The notes beneath the pieces are model-generated. The model searched no databases and was not told the origin of the DNA. It saw nothing but the letters and a program-made list of their open reading frames with translations. Made by a program: the position numbers and the translations under genes. DNA of 64,000 bases from Lachnospiraceae bacterium (GTDB taxonomy: Bacteria > Bacillota > Clostridia > Lachnospirales > Lachnospiraceae), in the NCBI GenBank assembly GCA_017468395.1, contig JAFUIR010000021.1, positions 62,001 through 126,000 on the forward strand, in the 5' to 3' direction. Below, piece by piece: positions 33,770-43,087 of this stretch; positions within the stretch are counted from its first letter, which is position 1; every line of letters begins with the position of its first letter.

Positions 33770-36700
33770 TTAGTCAGTCAGGTCTTTGTCAATCAAGTTG
33801 ACACTTACCAATGTTGACACACCCTTTTCCTGCATGGTAATACCATACAGGCGGTCTGCTCTTTCCATCGTTCCGCGTCTGTGGGTAATTACAATAAACT
33901 GGGTATTCTTGGTCAATTTATGTAAGTAACTTGCAAATCTGGTAACGTTGTTTTCATCCAGCGCTGCCTCAATCTCGTCAAGAAGACAGAATGGTGACGG
34001 CTTTAAGTTCTGGATTGCAAAGAGCAGGGAAATCGCCGTAAGGGCTTTCTCGCCACCGGAAAGCTGCATCATATTCTGCAATTTCTTTCCGGGGGGCTGT
34101 GCAATAATCCGGATGCCTGCCTCCAGGATATCCTCATCCTCCATCAGTTCCAGCGTACCTTTACCACCGCCGAACAATTCCTTAAATACCTTGTCAAATT
34201 CACGGTTTATTTCCGCAAATTTATCGTGGAACTGTTTACGCATGGCAGTATCCAATTCCTCAATAATGCCTTGCAGCGTCTTTTCTGCTTCCACAAGGTC
34301 ATCGTGCTGGGTCTTTAAGAATGTGTATCTTTCCATCAGGTTTTTGTAATCTTCAATGGCATTGACGTTTACATCACCTAACTTTTTGATTTGGTCTTTT
34401 AAGGAAGAAATCTCTTTTTTCATGGCAGATAAATCCGTCATCTCTTCATCACGGATAGATGCTGCGTCGGAAAGGGTAATCTCATATTCATCCCACATGT
34501 AATTAATCTGGTTTTCAATGGACTCTTCCAATTTTTCTTGCTGGGTATTCAAACGGTAAACTTCTTTATCCAGTCCTGTCATGCGCTCGGACATTTCTTC
34601 TCTGGATTTAAAGAAATTTTTCTGTTTTGCAGAAAGTTCTTCCTTGCGGGTAATATCGTTTTTCAGTTTCTGCTCCGCTTCACTCTGGGATGTATGGGAC
34701 AAAGCAATAGTCTTTTCAATTTCTAAGATATTGTGTTCTTTGTATGCAACAGTTTCCCTGCTGTCTTTCAGACTATCTTCAATTTCTGTAAGTTCGCTGA
34801 CCAGACGGGCAATCTCGCCGTCAATACGGTCCACGTTCTGCTGGTGGAAACCTTGGGTCTGGAGCATTTTCTCCACTTTGACATCCCACTCAGAAACTTT
34901 GGCAGCCGCCTCTGTTTCTTCCCCGCGTTTTTCCTCCAATTCCTTCTGGAACTGAGATATTTGTACTTCTGTATTTTTCTCTACTTCCTCGGAAATGGAA
35001 AGTTCTTTCTGAATCTCGTCCTTGCTTGCCTTAATCTCCAGAATCTGCTTTTCAATTTCCTGTGATTCTTTCTTCAAGGAGTCGAAACCTTCTTCCGTTT
35101 CTTCTTTTCTTTCCTTGGCAGCAGTGACATTCATGCGTGCAGTGTTCTGCTCAATAAATTTACGCTGGATATCGCCTTTTAACGTTTCCAATTCCAAACG
35201 CATTTTATTTCTGCGCTCTTTGGTATCTTCTATCTCTTTATTTAAATTATCAATGGTGCGCAAAAGATCTTTTACTTTCTTTTCCAGTTCTTCCATCTCA
35301 CGGCGTCTGCCCAGCAGATTGCTGTTATTTTTAAAGGCACCACCGCTGATAGCACCGCCGGGAACAAGCAGTTCTCCTTCCAAAGTAACCATACGGATGC
35401 CGTACTCGTACTTTCTGGCAATTTTTACCGCATTGTCCACGTTATCTACTACCAAAATACGGCCAAGCATTGCTTTTGCCACATTTTTGTACTTATCTTC
35501 GATTTGCACCAGTTCATCCGCCATGCCCAAAGCGCCTTTTTCTTCCAAAGATTCCGGCTGCTTAAACTCCTGGGGATTGGTAATGCTGGTCAGAGGCAGG
35601 AATGTTGCTCTTCCCAGTTTATTGGTCTTTAAGAAACCAATCATTTCCTTTGCGGTTTCTTCCGTATCCGTAACAATGTTCTGGATATTACCGCCAAGCG
35701 CGGTCTCAATAGCGGTTTCGTACTTCTTGTCTACTTTGATAATGTCCGCAACAACACCGATAATGCCTTTTACCTTGTCTTTCTGCTCCATTACCTTTTT
35801 GACACTGCCGCCATAACCTTCATAGCGCTCTGTCAGGTTGGAGAGAGCCTCCAGTTTGGATTTTTCCTGATGATACAATTCCTGTGACATGCGCAGTTTC
35901 TTATCTTTTTCGGATAAACCTTCACGGATATTGCCAAGTTCCAGTTCCATGCCCGCTGCTTTTTCGTTCATGGTGCCGAGTACTGCCGTTACTTCTTCAA
36001 ATTCTTTTTGCAGTTTCTTTAAATTTTCTTCCTGTAAAGCCTCATCGGATTTTACACGGAGCAAACGGGAATTCAGTTCCGCTTTGCGGATGCTGATTTG
36101 TTCCATCATGGTATCATAACGGCCCATTTTGGACTTAATGGTTGCGCGCTGGTTCAATTCACCGATAATGGTGTTTTTACCGCTCTCAATGTCGTCATTT
36201 AACTGTGCAATACGGTTTTGAACCGCAAGAAGCATTTCCTTCACTTCATCGCGGGTGGCAACAATCCGGTTTACCTGCTCGTCAATAACACTCTTCTCCT
36301 GAAGAATGTCCTTCTTTTCCATATTTTTTTCGTCAATCTGTTCCTGTACAGTTTTCTGCCTGTTCTGCAAGTGCGCATCGTTACTTCTTGCGGAGTTAAT
36401 CTGCTCTTTTAAGACATTGATTTCGCCTTCCAGTTTTCCGCGAAGCACACTGGTATCCGTAAGGGAAGTTCTTGCCTGTTCGATAGCCTCATCCAGACTT
36501 TCGATTTCCGCCTCAACTCGCTCGTATTCTTCTTTGATTTTTTCGTACTGTTCGGTTGTCTCGTTCAAATCTTTGCTTGCCAGTTCATATTTTTCCTCTA
36601 TGGACTGCAACTGTTCTTTCAAACGGTTGTTTTCAAGCAAAAATACATTAACATCCAGTTTTTTTAACTCTTCTTTCTTTTTCAGGTAAACTTTTGCCAC

Positions 36701-37330
36701 TTCGGACTGTTTCTCCAAAGGACCAACCTGTTTTTCCAATTCAGAAAGAATATCTTTCACACGCACAAGATTTTGCTGTTCATCTTCCAGTTTCTTCTGC
36801 GCTGCATATTTTCTGCGTTTAAATTTCACGATACCTGCCGCTTCATCAAAAAGTTCACGGCGTTCCTCCGGCTTACCGCTGAGGATTTTATCAATCTGTC
36901 CCTGACCGATAATAGAGTATCCTTCTTTACCGATACCGGTATCGTAAAACAGTTCATTTACATCTTTCAGACGGCAAACAGAACCATTAATCAGATATTC
37001 ACTTTCACCGGAACGGTAAATTCTTCTGGCAACAGTGACTTCATCATAATCAATGGCAAGTTGATGGTCTGAATTATCCAAGGTAATGGCAACAAAGGCG
37101 TAACTTAAGGGTTTTCTCGCTTCTGTACCGGAAAAAATGACATCCTGCATAGAGGCACCTCGAAGCTGCTTAATACGCTGCTCGCCAAGCACCCATCTTA
37201 CCGCATCCGCCACATTACTTTTTCCGCTGCCGTTAGGTCCTACAATTCCTGTAATACCATTATGAAATTGAAATGTAAGTTTGTTTGCAAAGGATTTAAA
37301 CCCACAAATCTCAATACTTTTTAAATACAT
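33770..37330 (-). CDS. smc: Chromosome segregation ATPase SMC
   Basis: SMC organises and segregates the chromosome as a long antiparallel coiled-coil dimer with ScpA/ScpB. The 1186-residue protein starts with SIEICGFKSFANK and the Walker A loop GPNGSGKSN (31-39), has a hinge near residues 510-670 (GVVADIIKVDKKYETAIETALG), two long coiled coils rich in Glu/Lys/Leu, and a C-terminal head with the signature LSGGEKALTA and Walker B FCLLDEIEAALD. Length is typical. Order rnc-smc-ftsY is the usual one in Firmicutes. Confidence 0.98.
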   Translation of the reverse strand: MYLKSIEICGFKSFANKLTFQFHNGITGIVGPNGSGKSNVADAVRWVLGEQRIKQLRGASMQDVIFSGTEARKPLSYAFVAITLDNSDHQLAIDYDEVTVARRIYRSGESEYLINGSVCRLKDVNELFYDTGIGKEGYSIIGQGQIDKILSGKPEERRELFDEAAGIVKFKRRKYAAQKKLEDEQQNLVRVKDILSELEKQVGPLEKQSEVAKVYLKKKEELKKLDVNVFLLENNRLKEQLQSIEEKYELASKDLNETTEQYEKIKEEYERVEAEIESLDEAIEQARTSLTDTSVLRGKLEGEINVLKEQINSARSNDAHLQNRQKTVQEQIDEKNMEKKDILQEKSVIDEQVNRIVATRDEVKEMLLAVQNRIAQLNDDIESGKNTIIGELNQRATIKSKMGRYDTMMEQISIRKAELNSRLLRVKSDEALQEENLKKLQKEFEEVTAVLGTMNEKAAGMELELGNIREGLSEKDKKLRMSQELYHQEKSKLEALSNLTERYEGYGGSVKKVMEQKDKVKGIIGVVADIIKVDKKYETAIETALGGNIQNIVTDTEETAKEMIGFLKTNKLGRATFLPLTSITNPQEFKQPESLEEKGALGMADELVQIEDKYKNVAKAMLGRILVVDNVDNAVKIARKYEYGIRMVTLEGELLVPGGAISGGAFKNNSNLLGRRREMEELEKKVKDLLRTIDNLNKEIEDTKERRNKMRLELETLKGDIQRKFIEQNTARMNVTAAKERKEETEEGFDSLKKESQEIEKQILEIKASKDEIQKELSISEEVEKNTEVQISQFQKELEEKRGEETEAAAKVSEWDVKVEKMLQTQGFHQQNVDRIDGEIARLVSELTEIEDSLKDSRETVAYKEHNILEIEKTIALSHTSQSEAEQKLKNDITRKEELSAKQKNFFKSREEMSERMTGLDKEVYRLNTQQEKLEESIENQINYMWDEYEITLSDAASIRDEEMTDLSAMKKEISSLKDQIKKLGDVNVNAIEDYKNLMERYTFLKTQHDDLVEAEKTLQGIIEELDTAMRKQFHDKFAEINREFDKVFKELFGGGKGTLELMEDEDILEAGIRIIAQPPGKKLQNMMQLSGGEKALTAISLLFAIQNLKPSPFCLLDEIEAALDENNVTRFASYLHKLTKNTQFIVITHRRGTMERADRLYGITMQEKGVSTLVSVNLIDKDLTD

Positions 37331-37345
37331 ATGCGTTCCCCAAAA

Positions 37346-38047
37346 TTATTTCTTTCTCTTGTTTTTTAAAAGTAAAAGTGCCTCGTAAGCGGCATGCTGC
37401 TGGGCTGATTTTTTATTTTTTCCATAGCCTCTGCCCAAAACTTTGCCATCCATATGCACTTCCACAACAAATTCTTTTTCGTGTTCCGGTCCGTTTTCAC
37501 TGACCAATTCATAACAAATTTCTGCCTTTAGTTCCTTTTGTGCCAATTCCTGCAAGGTTGTCTTGCTGTCAAAAAACAACTGCTTATCTTCCAAGTCGGA
37601 CAAAATAAACCGGTAAATAAATTCCTTAGCCTTACCGATTCCGCCATCCAGATATATGGCACCTATCAGCGCCTCCATGGCATCGGACGTAATGGAATCC
37701 CTGTCTCTGCCGCCGGTACTTTCTTCCCCTTTTCCAAGGAGCATAAATTTCCCAAGTTCCAAGTCTCTGGCACAAAAAGCAAGGGACGGCTCACAAACCA
37801 TGGCGGCTCTGGTCTTTGTCAAAGTTCCTTCCGGCTTATCCGGGTACTCGTGATATAAAAAATCACTGGAAATAAGTTCCAAAACTGCATCGCCCAAAAA
37901 CTCCAAGCGCTCATAATTTCCCAGTTTATTTATTTTTTGTTCATTTGTAAAAGAACTGTGGGTAACCGCCTGTTTTATCAATGCTTTATTATCAAAAACA
38001 TAACCGATTCTTCTTTCCAGTTCTTCCAGTGTATATCCTTGCAGCAT
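37346..38047 (-). CDS. rnc: Ribonuclease III
   Basis: RNase III cuts double-stranded RNA in rRNA and mRNA processing. The 233-residue enzyme has the catalytic signature YERLEFLGDAVLEL with the acidic residues and DAMEALIGAIYLDGG, then a C-terminal double-stranded RNA-binding domain (KTTLQELAQKEL ... GYGKNKKSAQQHAAYEALLLL). The open frame reaches 38074 but the ATG at 38047, after AAAGGTGG, fits the family. A perfect 14-bp hairpin lies 24 bases upstream of the start and is a possible target for the enzyme itself. Confidence 0.97.
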   Translation of the reverse strand: MLQGYTLEELERRIGYVFDNKALIKQAVTHSSFTNEQKINKLGNYERLEFLGDAVLELISSDFLYHEYPDKPEGTLTKTRAAMVCEPSLAFCARDLELGKFMLLGKGEESTGGRDRDSITSDAMEALIGAIYLDGGIGKAKEFIYRFILSDLEDKQLFFDSKTTLQELAQKELKAEICYELVSENGPEHEKEFVVEVHMDGKVLGRGYGKNKKSAQQHAAYEALLLLKNKRKK

Positions 38048-38071
38048 GAATCCACCTTTCGCAAAGTTAAA

Positions 38072-38105
38072 CAAAGTATTCCTAAAAGCGATTAGGAATA
38101 CTTTG
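38072..38105 (-). promoter_or_regulatory. Perfect 14-bp hairpin in the acpP-rnc junction
   Basis: The arms 38072-38085 (CAAAGTATTCCTAA on plus) and 38092-38105 pair without mismatch around a 6-base loop. On the minus strand only three T follow, so termination would be weak. Its place just before rnc suggests an mRNA processing or attenuation site. Confidence 0.6.
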
Positions 38106-38124
38106 CATTAGTTTCAGATATCAA

Positions 38125-38355
38125 TTAATTGATTGCACTTTTAATCATTTCCACTGCTTCTTCTACTGTTGAGATTTTCTCTGCTTTCTCAGGTGGAACC
38201 TCAATATCGAATTCTTCTTCAATTCCCATAACAATCTGGAATACATCTAAAGAATCTGCTCCCAAATCATCTGTAAAAGTTGTCTCCATTGTAATTTCCT
38301 GCGGGTCAACGTTCAGTACATCCGCAATAATCTGTTTCAGTTTTTCAAATTCCAT
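38125..38355 (-). CDS. acpP: Acyl carrier protein
   Basis: A 76-residue acidic protein that carries growing acyl chains on phosphopantetheine attached to Ser35 in DDLGADSLDVFQIV. The surrounding sequence is the standard family motif. It lies between plsX and rnc, in the conserved order plsX-acpP-rnc. Confidence 0.98.
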   Translation of the reverse strand: MEFEKLKQIIADVLNVDPQEITMETTFTDDLGADSLDVFQIVMGIEEEFDIEVPPEKAEKISTVEEAVEMIKSAIN

Positions 38356-38370
38356 AGCCTGATCCTTCCT

Positions 38371-39381
38371 TTAATCCTCTAATGTAATTTTTTCTTTGAT
38401 TTTATCAGTAATCTTCTGTTCTGTAAATGTTACACACTGCAAAATAGAATTTCTGATTTCAATAGCTTTAGAACTTCCGTGGCTCTTTACTACCAGCCCG
38501 GAAAGTCCCAGCATAGGAGCTCCGCCGTATTCATCGGTACTAAAGCCCTTCAAAGTTTTTTTCAGTGCCGGTTTAATCAAAAGTGCACCGATTTTTGTCT
38601 TAAGTGAGGACATCAATGTACCCTTAATCTTTTTAAGGAAAACAGCACCTACACCCTCGTACATTTTTAAAACCACATTTCCTACAAAAGCCTCGCAGAC
38701 AATAACATCTGCCAAACCTAACGGAATATCCCTGGCTTCCACACTGCCCACAAAATTGATTTCCGGACAGTTTTTGAGTAACGGAAATGTCTCTTTTACC
38801 AGTGCATTACCTTTTTCTTCTTCTGCACCGATATTGACAATTCCTACTCTCGGATTTTTAATACCCATTACATTTTCCATATAAACGGAACCCATTTTAG
38901 CAAACTGTACCAGATGTGAAGGTCTTGCATCTACGTTTGCACCGCAGTCAATCAGCAAAGAAACACCGTTTTCGGTAGGAATCAGGGGTGCCAAAGGCGC
39001 TCTTTCCACACCTTTGATTCTTCCCACAATGACCTGTCCGCCCACCAATACCGCACCGGTACTTCCTGCGGACACAAAACCGTCACAGGTTCCGTCTTTC
39101 ACAAGCTGCATGGCCTTTACGATAGATGAATCTTTCTTTTTACGGATTGCCATAACCGGCGGCTCCGCTGTCTCAATAATTTCCGTTGCAGGTACGACCG
39201 TAACTTGGGCAGGATTATATGTATATCTTCCCAGTTCTGCTTCCACAGCAGCCTGAATACCTACCAAATATACTTTCACACGTTTATCTGCATTTACAGC
39301 TTCCACAGCACCTTTTACAATTTCAACCGGCGCATTATCACCGCCCATTGCATCCACTGCAACACGAATCATATCTGACAT
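38371..39381 (-). CDS. plsX: Phosphate acyltransferase PlsX
   Basis: PlsX converts acyl-ACP to acyl-phosphate, the donor used by PlsY (11395-12051). The 336 residues begin with RVAVDAMGGDNAPVEIVKGA and contain IGRIKGVERAPLAPLIPT and DGFVSAGSTGAVL. It opens the operon plsX-acpP-rnc-smc-ftsY-ilvA, with a promoter 60-90 bases upstream. In many clostridia rpmF directly precedes plsX; here a TraX-like gene and a terminator lie between. Confidence 0.97.
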   Translation of the reverse strand: MSDMIRVAVDAMGGDNAPVEIVKGAVEAVNADKRVKVYLVGIQAAVEAELGRYTYNPAQVTVVPATEIIETAEPPVMAIRKKKDSSIVKAMQLVKDGTCDGFVSAGSTGAVLVGGQVIVGRIKGVERAPLAPLIPTENGVSLLIDCGANVDARPSHLVQFAKMGSVYMENVMGIKNPRVGIVNIGAEEEKGNALVKETFPLLKNCPEINFVGSVEARDIPLGLADVIVCEAFVGNVVLKMYEGVGAVFLKKIKGTLMSSLKTKIGALLIKPALKKTLKGFSTDEYGGAPMLGLSGLVVKSHGSSKAIEIRNSILQCVTFTEQKITDKIKEKITLED

Positions 39382-39442
39382 TTTTCTATCCTTCCCACGA
39401 ATTTGGGCTTATCACACAAATTCATATTAAATATCCTATTTA

Positions 39443-39471
39443 ACTATACTAGACACCTTTGTAAAAATCAA
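39443..39471 (-). promoter_or_regulatory. Sigma-A promoter of the plsX operon
   Basis: Minus strand TTGATT (39471-39466), 17 bases, TATAGT (39448-39443). The leader contains a small hairpin with GAATTTG/CAAATTC arms. No FapR-type operator was recognised. Confidence 0.7.
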
Positions 39472-39486
39472 GACAAAATTGCGTTT

Positions 39487-40209
39487 TCATACAAGCCCCA
39501 AAAGAACTGCCGTAATATATAAAACGCTCAAATGAAGGGGATAAAAAACATAGAAGAAATATTTATTCCCCTTTCCCCGCTTTCCGTTGTATGCAAAAAC
39601 CGGTATAAAGGCAAAAGGCGCCGGAAACTCCCATGCAAATGCAATGACACCTGCCAGAGCCTGCTCAAATAAGTTTCTCCGGAATAAATAAAGTGCCAAA
39701 ATGGCAATGATACCCCGTCCCCCGTAGTCAACACCTAAAAACCGCGCCCCGAAAAAACCTATTCCTGCGCAAACAATACACAAACTAATTCTTAGAATTT
39801 TGGAGAAACGTTGCTGCTCCCAAATCCGGTCTATGAAAATAATTGTAACCAAGCCTATAAACAAAGTAAAAAATACATTTTGGTATCCTGTGTAGAATGC
39901 TCTTCCCGAAAAAGCGAAATCAAAGGGAATTTCCGAAATAAAGGCAAAGGCCAAAAGCCGCAGCGCATATTTGATTCTGTTTTTTGTATATATAAAGCCT
40001 TGTATCAAAAGAAAACAAAAAATCGGAAAAGCAATCCGGCCTATACCTCGCAGCACGGTATCTAAAATACTTAACTGCTCACAAAGTCCCGGCTTTGTCA
40101 CACTGAATTTTATGATTGCCCTTTCCACTATCAATGCACCTATGTGGTCTATGAGCATGGTGATTATGGCTATCCATTTCAAATCGGTTCCGGTCAATCC
40201 TTTTTTCAT
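39487..40209 (-). CDS. TraX-family membrane protein
   Basis: A 240-residue polytopic membrane protein beginning LTGTDLKWIAIITMLIDHIGAL, with GRIAFPIFCFLLIQGF and a final FYVFYPLHLSVLYI, all typical of the TraX family (named after the F-plasmid pilin acetylase). Chromosomal copies are widespread in Lachnospiraceae and their function is unknown; membrane acyl transfer is a guess from the family name. It lies alone between the rpmF terminator and the plsX promoter and interrupts the usual yceD-rpmF-plsX order. Confidence 0.85.
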   Translation of the reverse strand: MKKGLTGTDLKWIAIITMLIDHIGALIVERAIIKFSVTKPGLCEQLSILDTVLRGIGRIAFPIFCFLLIQGFIYTKNRIKYALRLLAFAFISEIPFDFAFSGRAFYTGYQNVFFTLFIGLVTIIFIDRIWEQQRFSKILRISLCIVCAGIGFFGARFLGVDYGGRGIIAILALYLFRRNLFEQALAGVIAFAWEFPAPFAFIPVFAYNGKRGKGNKYFFYVFYPLHLSVLYITAVLLGLV

Positions 40210-40234
40210 AGTGCCCCCTTAAGCAAATAATCAG

Positions 40235-40266
40235 AAAAAAGGCTCCCCATCATTTTGGGGAGCCTT
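40235..40266 (-). terminator. Terminator of yceD-rpmF
   Basis: A 10-bp stem (40239-40248 with 40257-40266, AAGGCTCCCC/GGGGAGCCTT) with an 8-base loop, followed by six T on the minus strand. It lies 13 bases after the rpmF stop. Confidence 0.92.
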
Positions 40267-40278
40267 GTCTGCTACTCA

Positions 40279-40458
40279 TTAGTCAACGCTGATGATTTCT
40301 TTTTTATTGTAAGAACCACAAGCCTTGCAAACTCTGTGAGGCATCATCAGTGCACCACATTTGCTACATTTTACTAAAGTAGGAGCGCTCATTTTCCAGT
40401 TTGCTCTTCTCTTATCTCTTCTACCTTTGGAAGATTTATTCTTAGGACAAATAGACAT
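40279..40458 (-). CDS. rpmF: 50S ribosomal protein L32
   Basis: A short 59-residue protein read on the minus strand from an ATG at 40458, preceded by a GGAGGTGT Shine-Dalgarno, to a TAA at 40279. It starts MSICPKNKSSKGRRDKRRAN and contains KCSKCGALMMPHRVCKACG, the two CxxC pairs of the zinc-binding L32 form. It follows yceD by two bases, the standard pairing. Confidence 0.97.
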   Translation of the reverse strand: MSICPKNKSSKGRRDKRRANWKMSAPTLVKCSKCGALMMPHRVCKACGSYNKKEIISVD

Positions 40459-40460
40459 CG

Positions 40461-40988
40461 TTACACCTCCTTATTCGCGTTAAAGATATCTTGCAATACC
40501 GCCATACGCGGGTCAGGGACAAATGTATCACATCCGCACTCCCCGTCATTTAAGTCATGTCCGCACACTTTACAAATTCCTTTGCAATCGTCTTTGCACA
40601 AAACTTTTTCCGGCTGGTTCATCAAAAGTTCGTTGTAAATCAGAATCTCCGTATCCAGGCTATACCCTTCCATCAGATCCAAATCGTCTTCCTCGGAAAT
40701 CTCACCAATTTCTTCCGTCCTGGGCGAAACTTCTCTTTCAAAATCAAGGATAACCTTGACAGAAACAGGTTTCAAACATCTGTCGCACTGCATATCCAGC
40801 ACTACTTCTGCCTTACCGCAAACCTTCGCCCTATTAGCACTACCATAGGTAAATGTAAAGGACACCGGAGTTTTTTCTACAATAGAATAGTCCACTCCGT
40901 AACTTTTGAAAGTTTCCATCTCGATGGGCACTTCCATGGTCTTGGTTTTGCCTTCGGTTGTAAAAACATCGGTCAAATTCACTAACAT
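40461..40988 (-). CDS. yceD: YceD-family protein (DUF177), rRNA accumulation factor
   Basis: This 175-residue protein belongs to DUF177, whose members are encoded next to rpmF and are needed for normal 23S rRNA levels in some bacteria. Visible marks are the CDRC pair and a C-terminal cysteine cluster (CKDDCKGICKVCG, GECGCDTF), which may bind metal. The frame extends to 41027; the ATG at 40988 has CAGGAGA in front and is used. Transcribed from a consensus promoter. Confidence 0.9.
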   Translation of the reverse strand: MLVNLTDVFTTEGKTKTMEVPIEMETFKSYGVDYSIVEKTPVSFTFTYGSANRAKVCGKAEVVLDMQCDRCLKPVSVKVILDFEREVSPRTEEIGEISEEDDLDLMEGYSLDTEILIYNELLMNQPEKVLCKDDCKGICKVCGHDLNDGECGCDTFVPDPRMAVLQDIFNANKEV

Positions 40989-41052
40989 ATCTGTCTCCTG
41001 ACGAAAACCTGTATTCCCTGAATACATACGCTTTCGTATTCACACTCGATTA

Positions 41053-41081
41053 ATTATACATACCATATACTGGTTTGTCAA
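41053..41081 (-). promoter_or_regulatory. Consensus sigma-A promoter of yceD-rpmF
   Basis: Minus strand TTGACA (41081-41076), exactly 17 bases, TATAAT (41058-41053), with TATG just before the -10. A perfect vegetative promoter, fitting high expression of a ribosomal protein. Confidence 0.93.
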
Positions 41082-41120
41082 CATCATTTTTTATTCCAAT
41101 GAAAATTTTTCAGACAAAAT

Positions 41121-42329
41121 TTAGTTCATATTTTCAAATGTTTCGCGGATTGCCTTAATAAAATCCAAACTGTTTAAAATCACAGGATTTTCACAGGTGG
41201 AAATAAGAGAAAGACTCTTTGTCATTTTTCCGTCTTCTACAGTTTTTACACAGGCCTTTTCCATTTTTTCAGCATAATCCATCAACGCCTGATTTCCATC
41301 CAGTTCGCCTCTCTTTTTCAGGGCACCTGTCCATGCAAAAATAGTTGCAATGGAGTTTGTGGATGTCTCTTCACCCTTCAAATGCTTGTAATAATGGCGC
41401 TGTACGGTACCGTGAGCTGCTTCATATTCATACACACCGCTGGGGGAAACAAGCACGGAAGTCATCATGGACAAATCGCCGTAAGCAGTTGCCACCATGT
41501 CGGACATTACGTCACCGTCATAGTTTTTGCATGCCCAGATAAATCCGCCTTCGGAACGTATAACACGGGCTACAGCATCGTCAATCAATGTGTAGAAATA
41601 TTCAATGCCCAGTTCCTCAAATTTTTCTTTATATTCATTCTCGTAAATTTCTTGGAAAATATCCTTAAATGTATGGTCATACTTTTTGGAAATAGTATCT
41701 TTGGTGGAGAACCACAAATCCTGTTTGGTATCTACTGCATAAGAAAAACAGGATCTTGCAAAACTGCTGATGGACTCCTTTGTATTGTGAATACCCTGAA
41801 GAATACCCTCACCTTTGAAAGTATGGATAACTTCTCTTGTTTCAGTGCCGTCTTCAGCGGTAAATACCAGTTCTGCTTTACCTGCGCCAGGCACTTTAAT
41901 TTCTGTATTTTTGTATACATCACCATAAGCATGTCTTGCAATAGTAATGGGTTTTGTCCAGTTCTTTACATAAGGAACGATTCCGTTTACCAAAATAGGA
42001 GCACGGAAAACCGTACCATCCAAAATAGCGCGGATAGTTCCGTTAGGGCTCTTCCACATCTCTTTCAGATTATACTCTGTCATTCTTGCCGCATTGGGAG
42101 TAATGGTTGCACATTTTACCGCAACACCGTATTTAAGTGTAGCATTGGCGGAATCCACTGTAACTTGATCGTTTGTCTCGTTACGGTACTCCAAACCCAA
42201 ATCATAGTACTCGGTTTTTAAGTCTACAAAGGGAAGAATCAGTTCATCTTTAATCATCTTCCACAAAATTCTGGTCATTTCATCTCCGTCCATCTCTACC
42301 AGGGGAGTGGTCATTTTAATCTTTTCCAT
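41121..42329 (-). CDS. icd: NADP-dependent isocitrate dehydrogenase, eukaryote-like type
   Basis: The 402-residue enzyme oxidises isocitrate to 2-oxoglutarate. It belongs to the type II family found in eukaryotic cytosol and some anaerobes: [47 protein letters not shown] and [15 protein letters not shown]. The open frame begins with a GTG at 42332; the ATG at 42329 is seven bases after GGAG and is preferred. Operon with a GntR regulator and a Re-type citrate synthase: together with an aconitase elsewhere this makes 2-oxoglutarate for glutamate synthesis. No clear terminator follows. Confidence 0.95.
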   Translation of the reverse strand: MEKIKMTTPLVEMDGDEMTRILWKMIKDELILPFVDLKTEYYDLGLEYRNETNDQVTVDSANATLKYGVAVKCATITPNAARMTEYNLKEMWKSPNGTIRAILDGTVFRAPILVNGIVPYVKNWTKPITIARHAYGDVYKNTEIKVPGAGKAELVFTAEDGTETREVIHTFKGEGILQGIHNTKESISSFARSCFSYAVDTKQDLWFSTKDTISKKYDHTFKDIFQEIYENEYKEKFEELGIEYFYTLIDDAVARVIRSEGGFIWACKNYDGDVMSDMVATAYGDLSMMTSVLVSPSGVYEYEAAHGTVQRHYYKHLKGEETSTNSIATIFAWTGALKKRGELDGNQALMDYAEKMEKACVKTVEDGKMTKSLSLISTCENPVILNSLDFIKAIRETFENMN

Positions 42330-42331
42330 CA

Positions 42332-43036
42332 CTATTCTCCTTTTTCTTCCGCACGCTCATAGGCTTCATGCAGTCCGCTCTTTACCATGTTTTCGTAGGC
42401 ATTAATCATATGTTTGTTTGCCAACTGCTCCGCCAAATCCGCATCTTTTGCTTTGATGGCTTCCATAATAAGTTCATGTTCATGGTTGGAAGCCGATCCT
42501 CTTGAAACGGTGGCAAGGGTTTTTTTGCGCACTCTCAGCACATATTCGTGGAAATCTTTTAATTGATGCTCCAGCATTTTACTGTTGCATGCTTCATACA
42601 TAATTTCATGAAAACGTCCATCCAGTTCCGCAAGTTGCTCCAAATGCCCTTTTTCCGCATGGAATTTTGCAAGATATACGTTCTCTTCCATCTCTTCCAT
42701 CTGCTCTTTGGTAATATGTTCTGTGGCCCATCTTGCAGCCAGACCTTCCAACAAAGAGCGGATCATGTAAATATCTTTTACATCTTTTTCCGTAATTCCT
42801 GTTACATAGGCACCTTTGTTGGGAATAATCTGAATCAGACCTTCCAGTTCCAACTGACGGAATGCTTCCCTCACAGGAGTTCTGCTGACACCCATTTCCT
42901 CACCGATGGCAACTTCTTTCAATTCCTCGTGTTCTGCATATTTACCGCTTAAAATATCATCTCTGAGTTTGTGGAATACACGTCCACGCAAAGAATATTT
43001 ATCTGTCACTTCCTGTTTTACGTCATAATTAGCCAA
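42332..43036 (-). CDS. GntR-family regulator, FadR/FCD subgroup
   Basis: A 234-residue repressor-type protein with an N-terminal winged helix ([38 protein letters not shown]) and a C-terminal all-helical FCD ligand domain ([31 protein letters not shown], with the His residues that bind metal and a carboxylate ligand). The start codon is TTG at 43036, eight bases after an AGG; no ATG is available. It lies inside the operon it probably controls: a large palindrome with the FCD-type core TTGTATACAA overlaps the operon promoter. The ligand is plausibly citrate or 2-oxoglutarate. Confidence 0.9.
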   Translation of the reverse strand: MANYDVKQEVTDKYSLRGRVFHKLRDDILSGKYAEHEELKEVAIGEEMGVSRTPVREAFRQLELEGLIQIIPNKGAYVTGITEKDVKDIYMIRSLLEGLAARWATEHITKEQMEEMEENVYLAKFHAEKGHLEQLAELDGRFHEIMYEACNSKMLEHQLKDFHEYVLRVRKKTLATVSRGSASNHEHELIMEAIKAKDADLAEQLANKHMINAYENMVKSGLHEAYERAEEKGE

Positions 43037-43087
43037 TTCGCCAACCTAACCTTTCCCATAGACTGTGAAATCACCTTCACAGCGTCT

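Noticed and set aside
39487-40209. TraX gene as sign of a conjugative element
   Set aside because: No other transfer, integrase or plasmid genes lie nearby; chromosomal TraX-like genes are common in this group.
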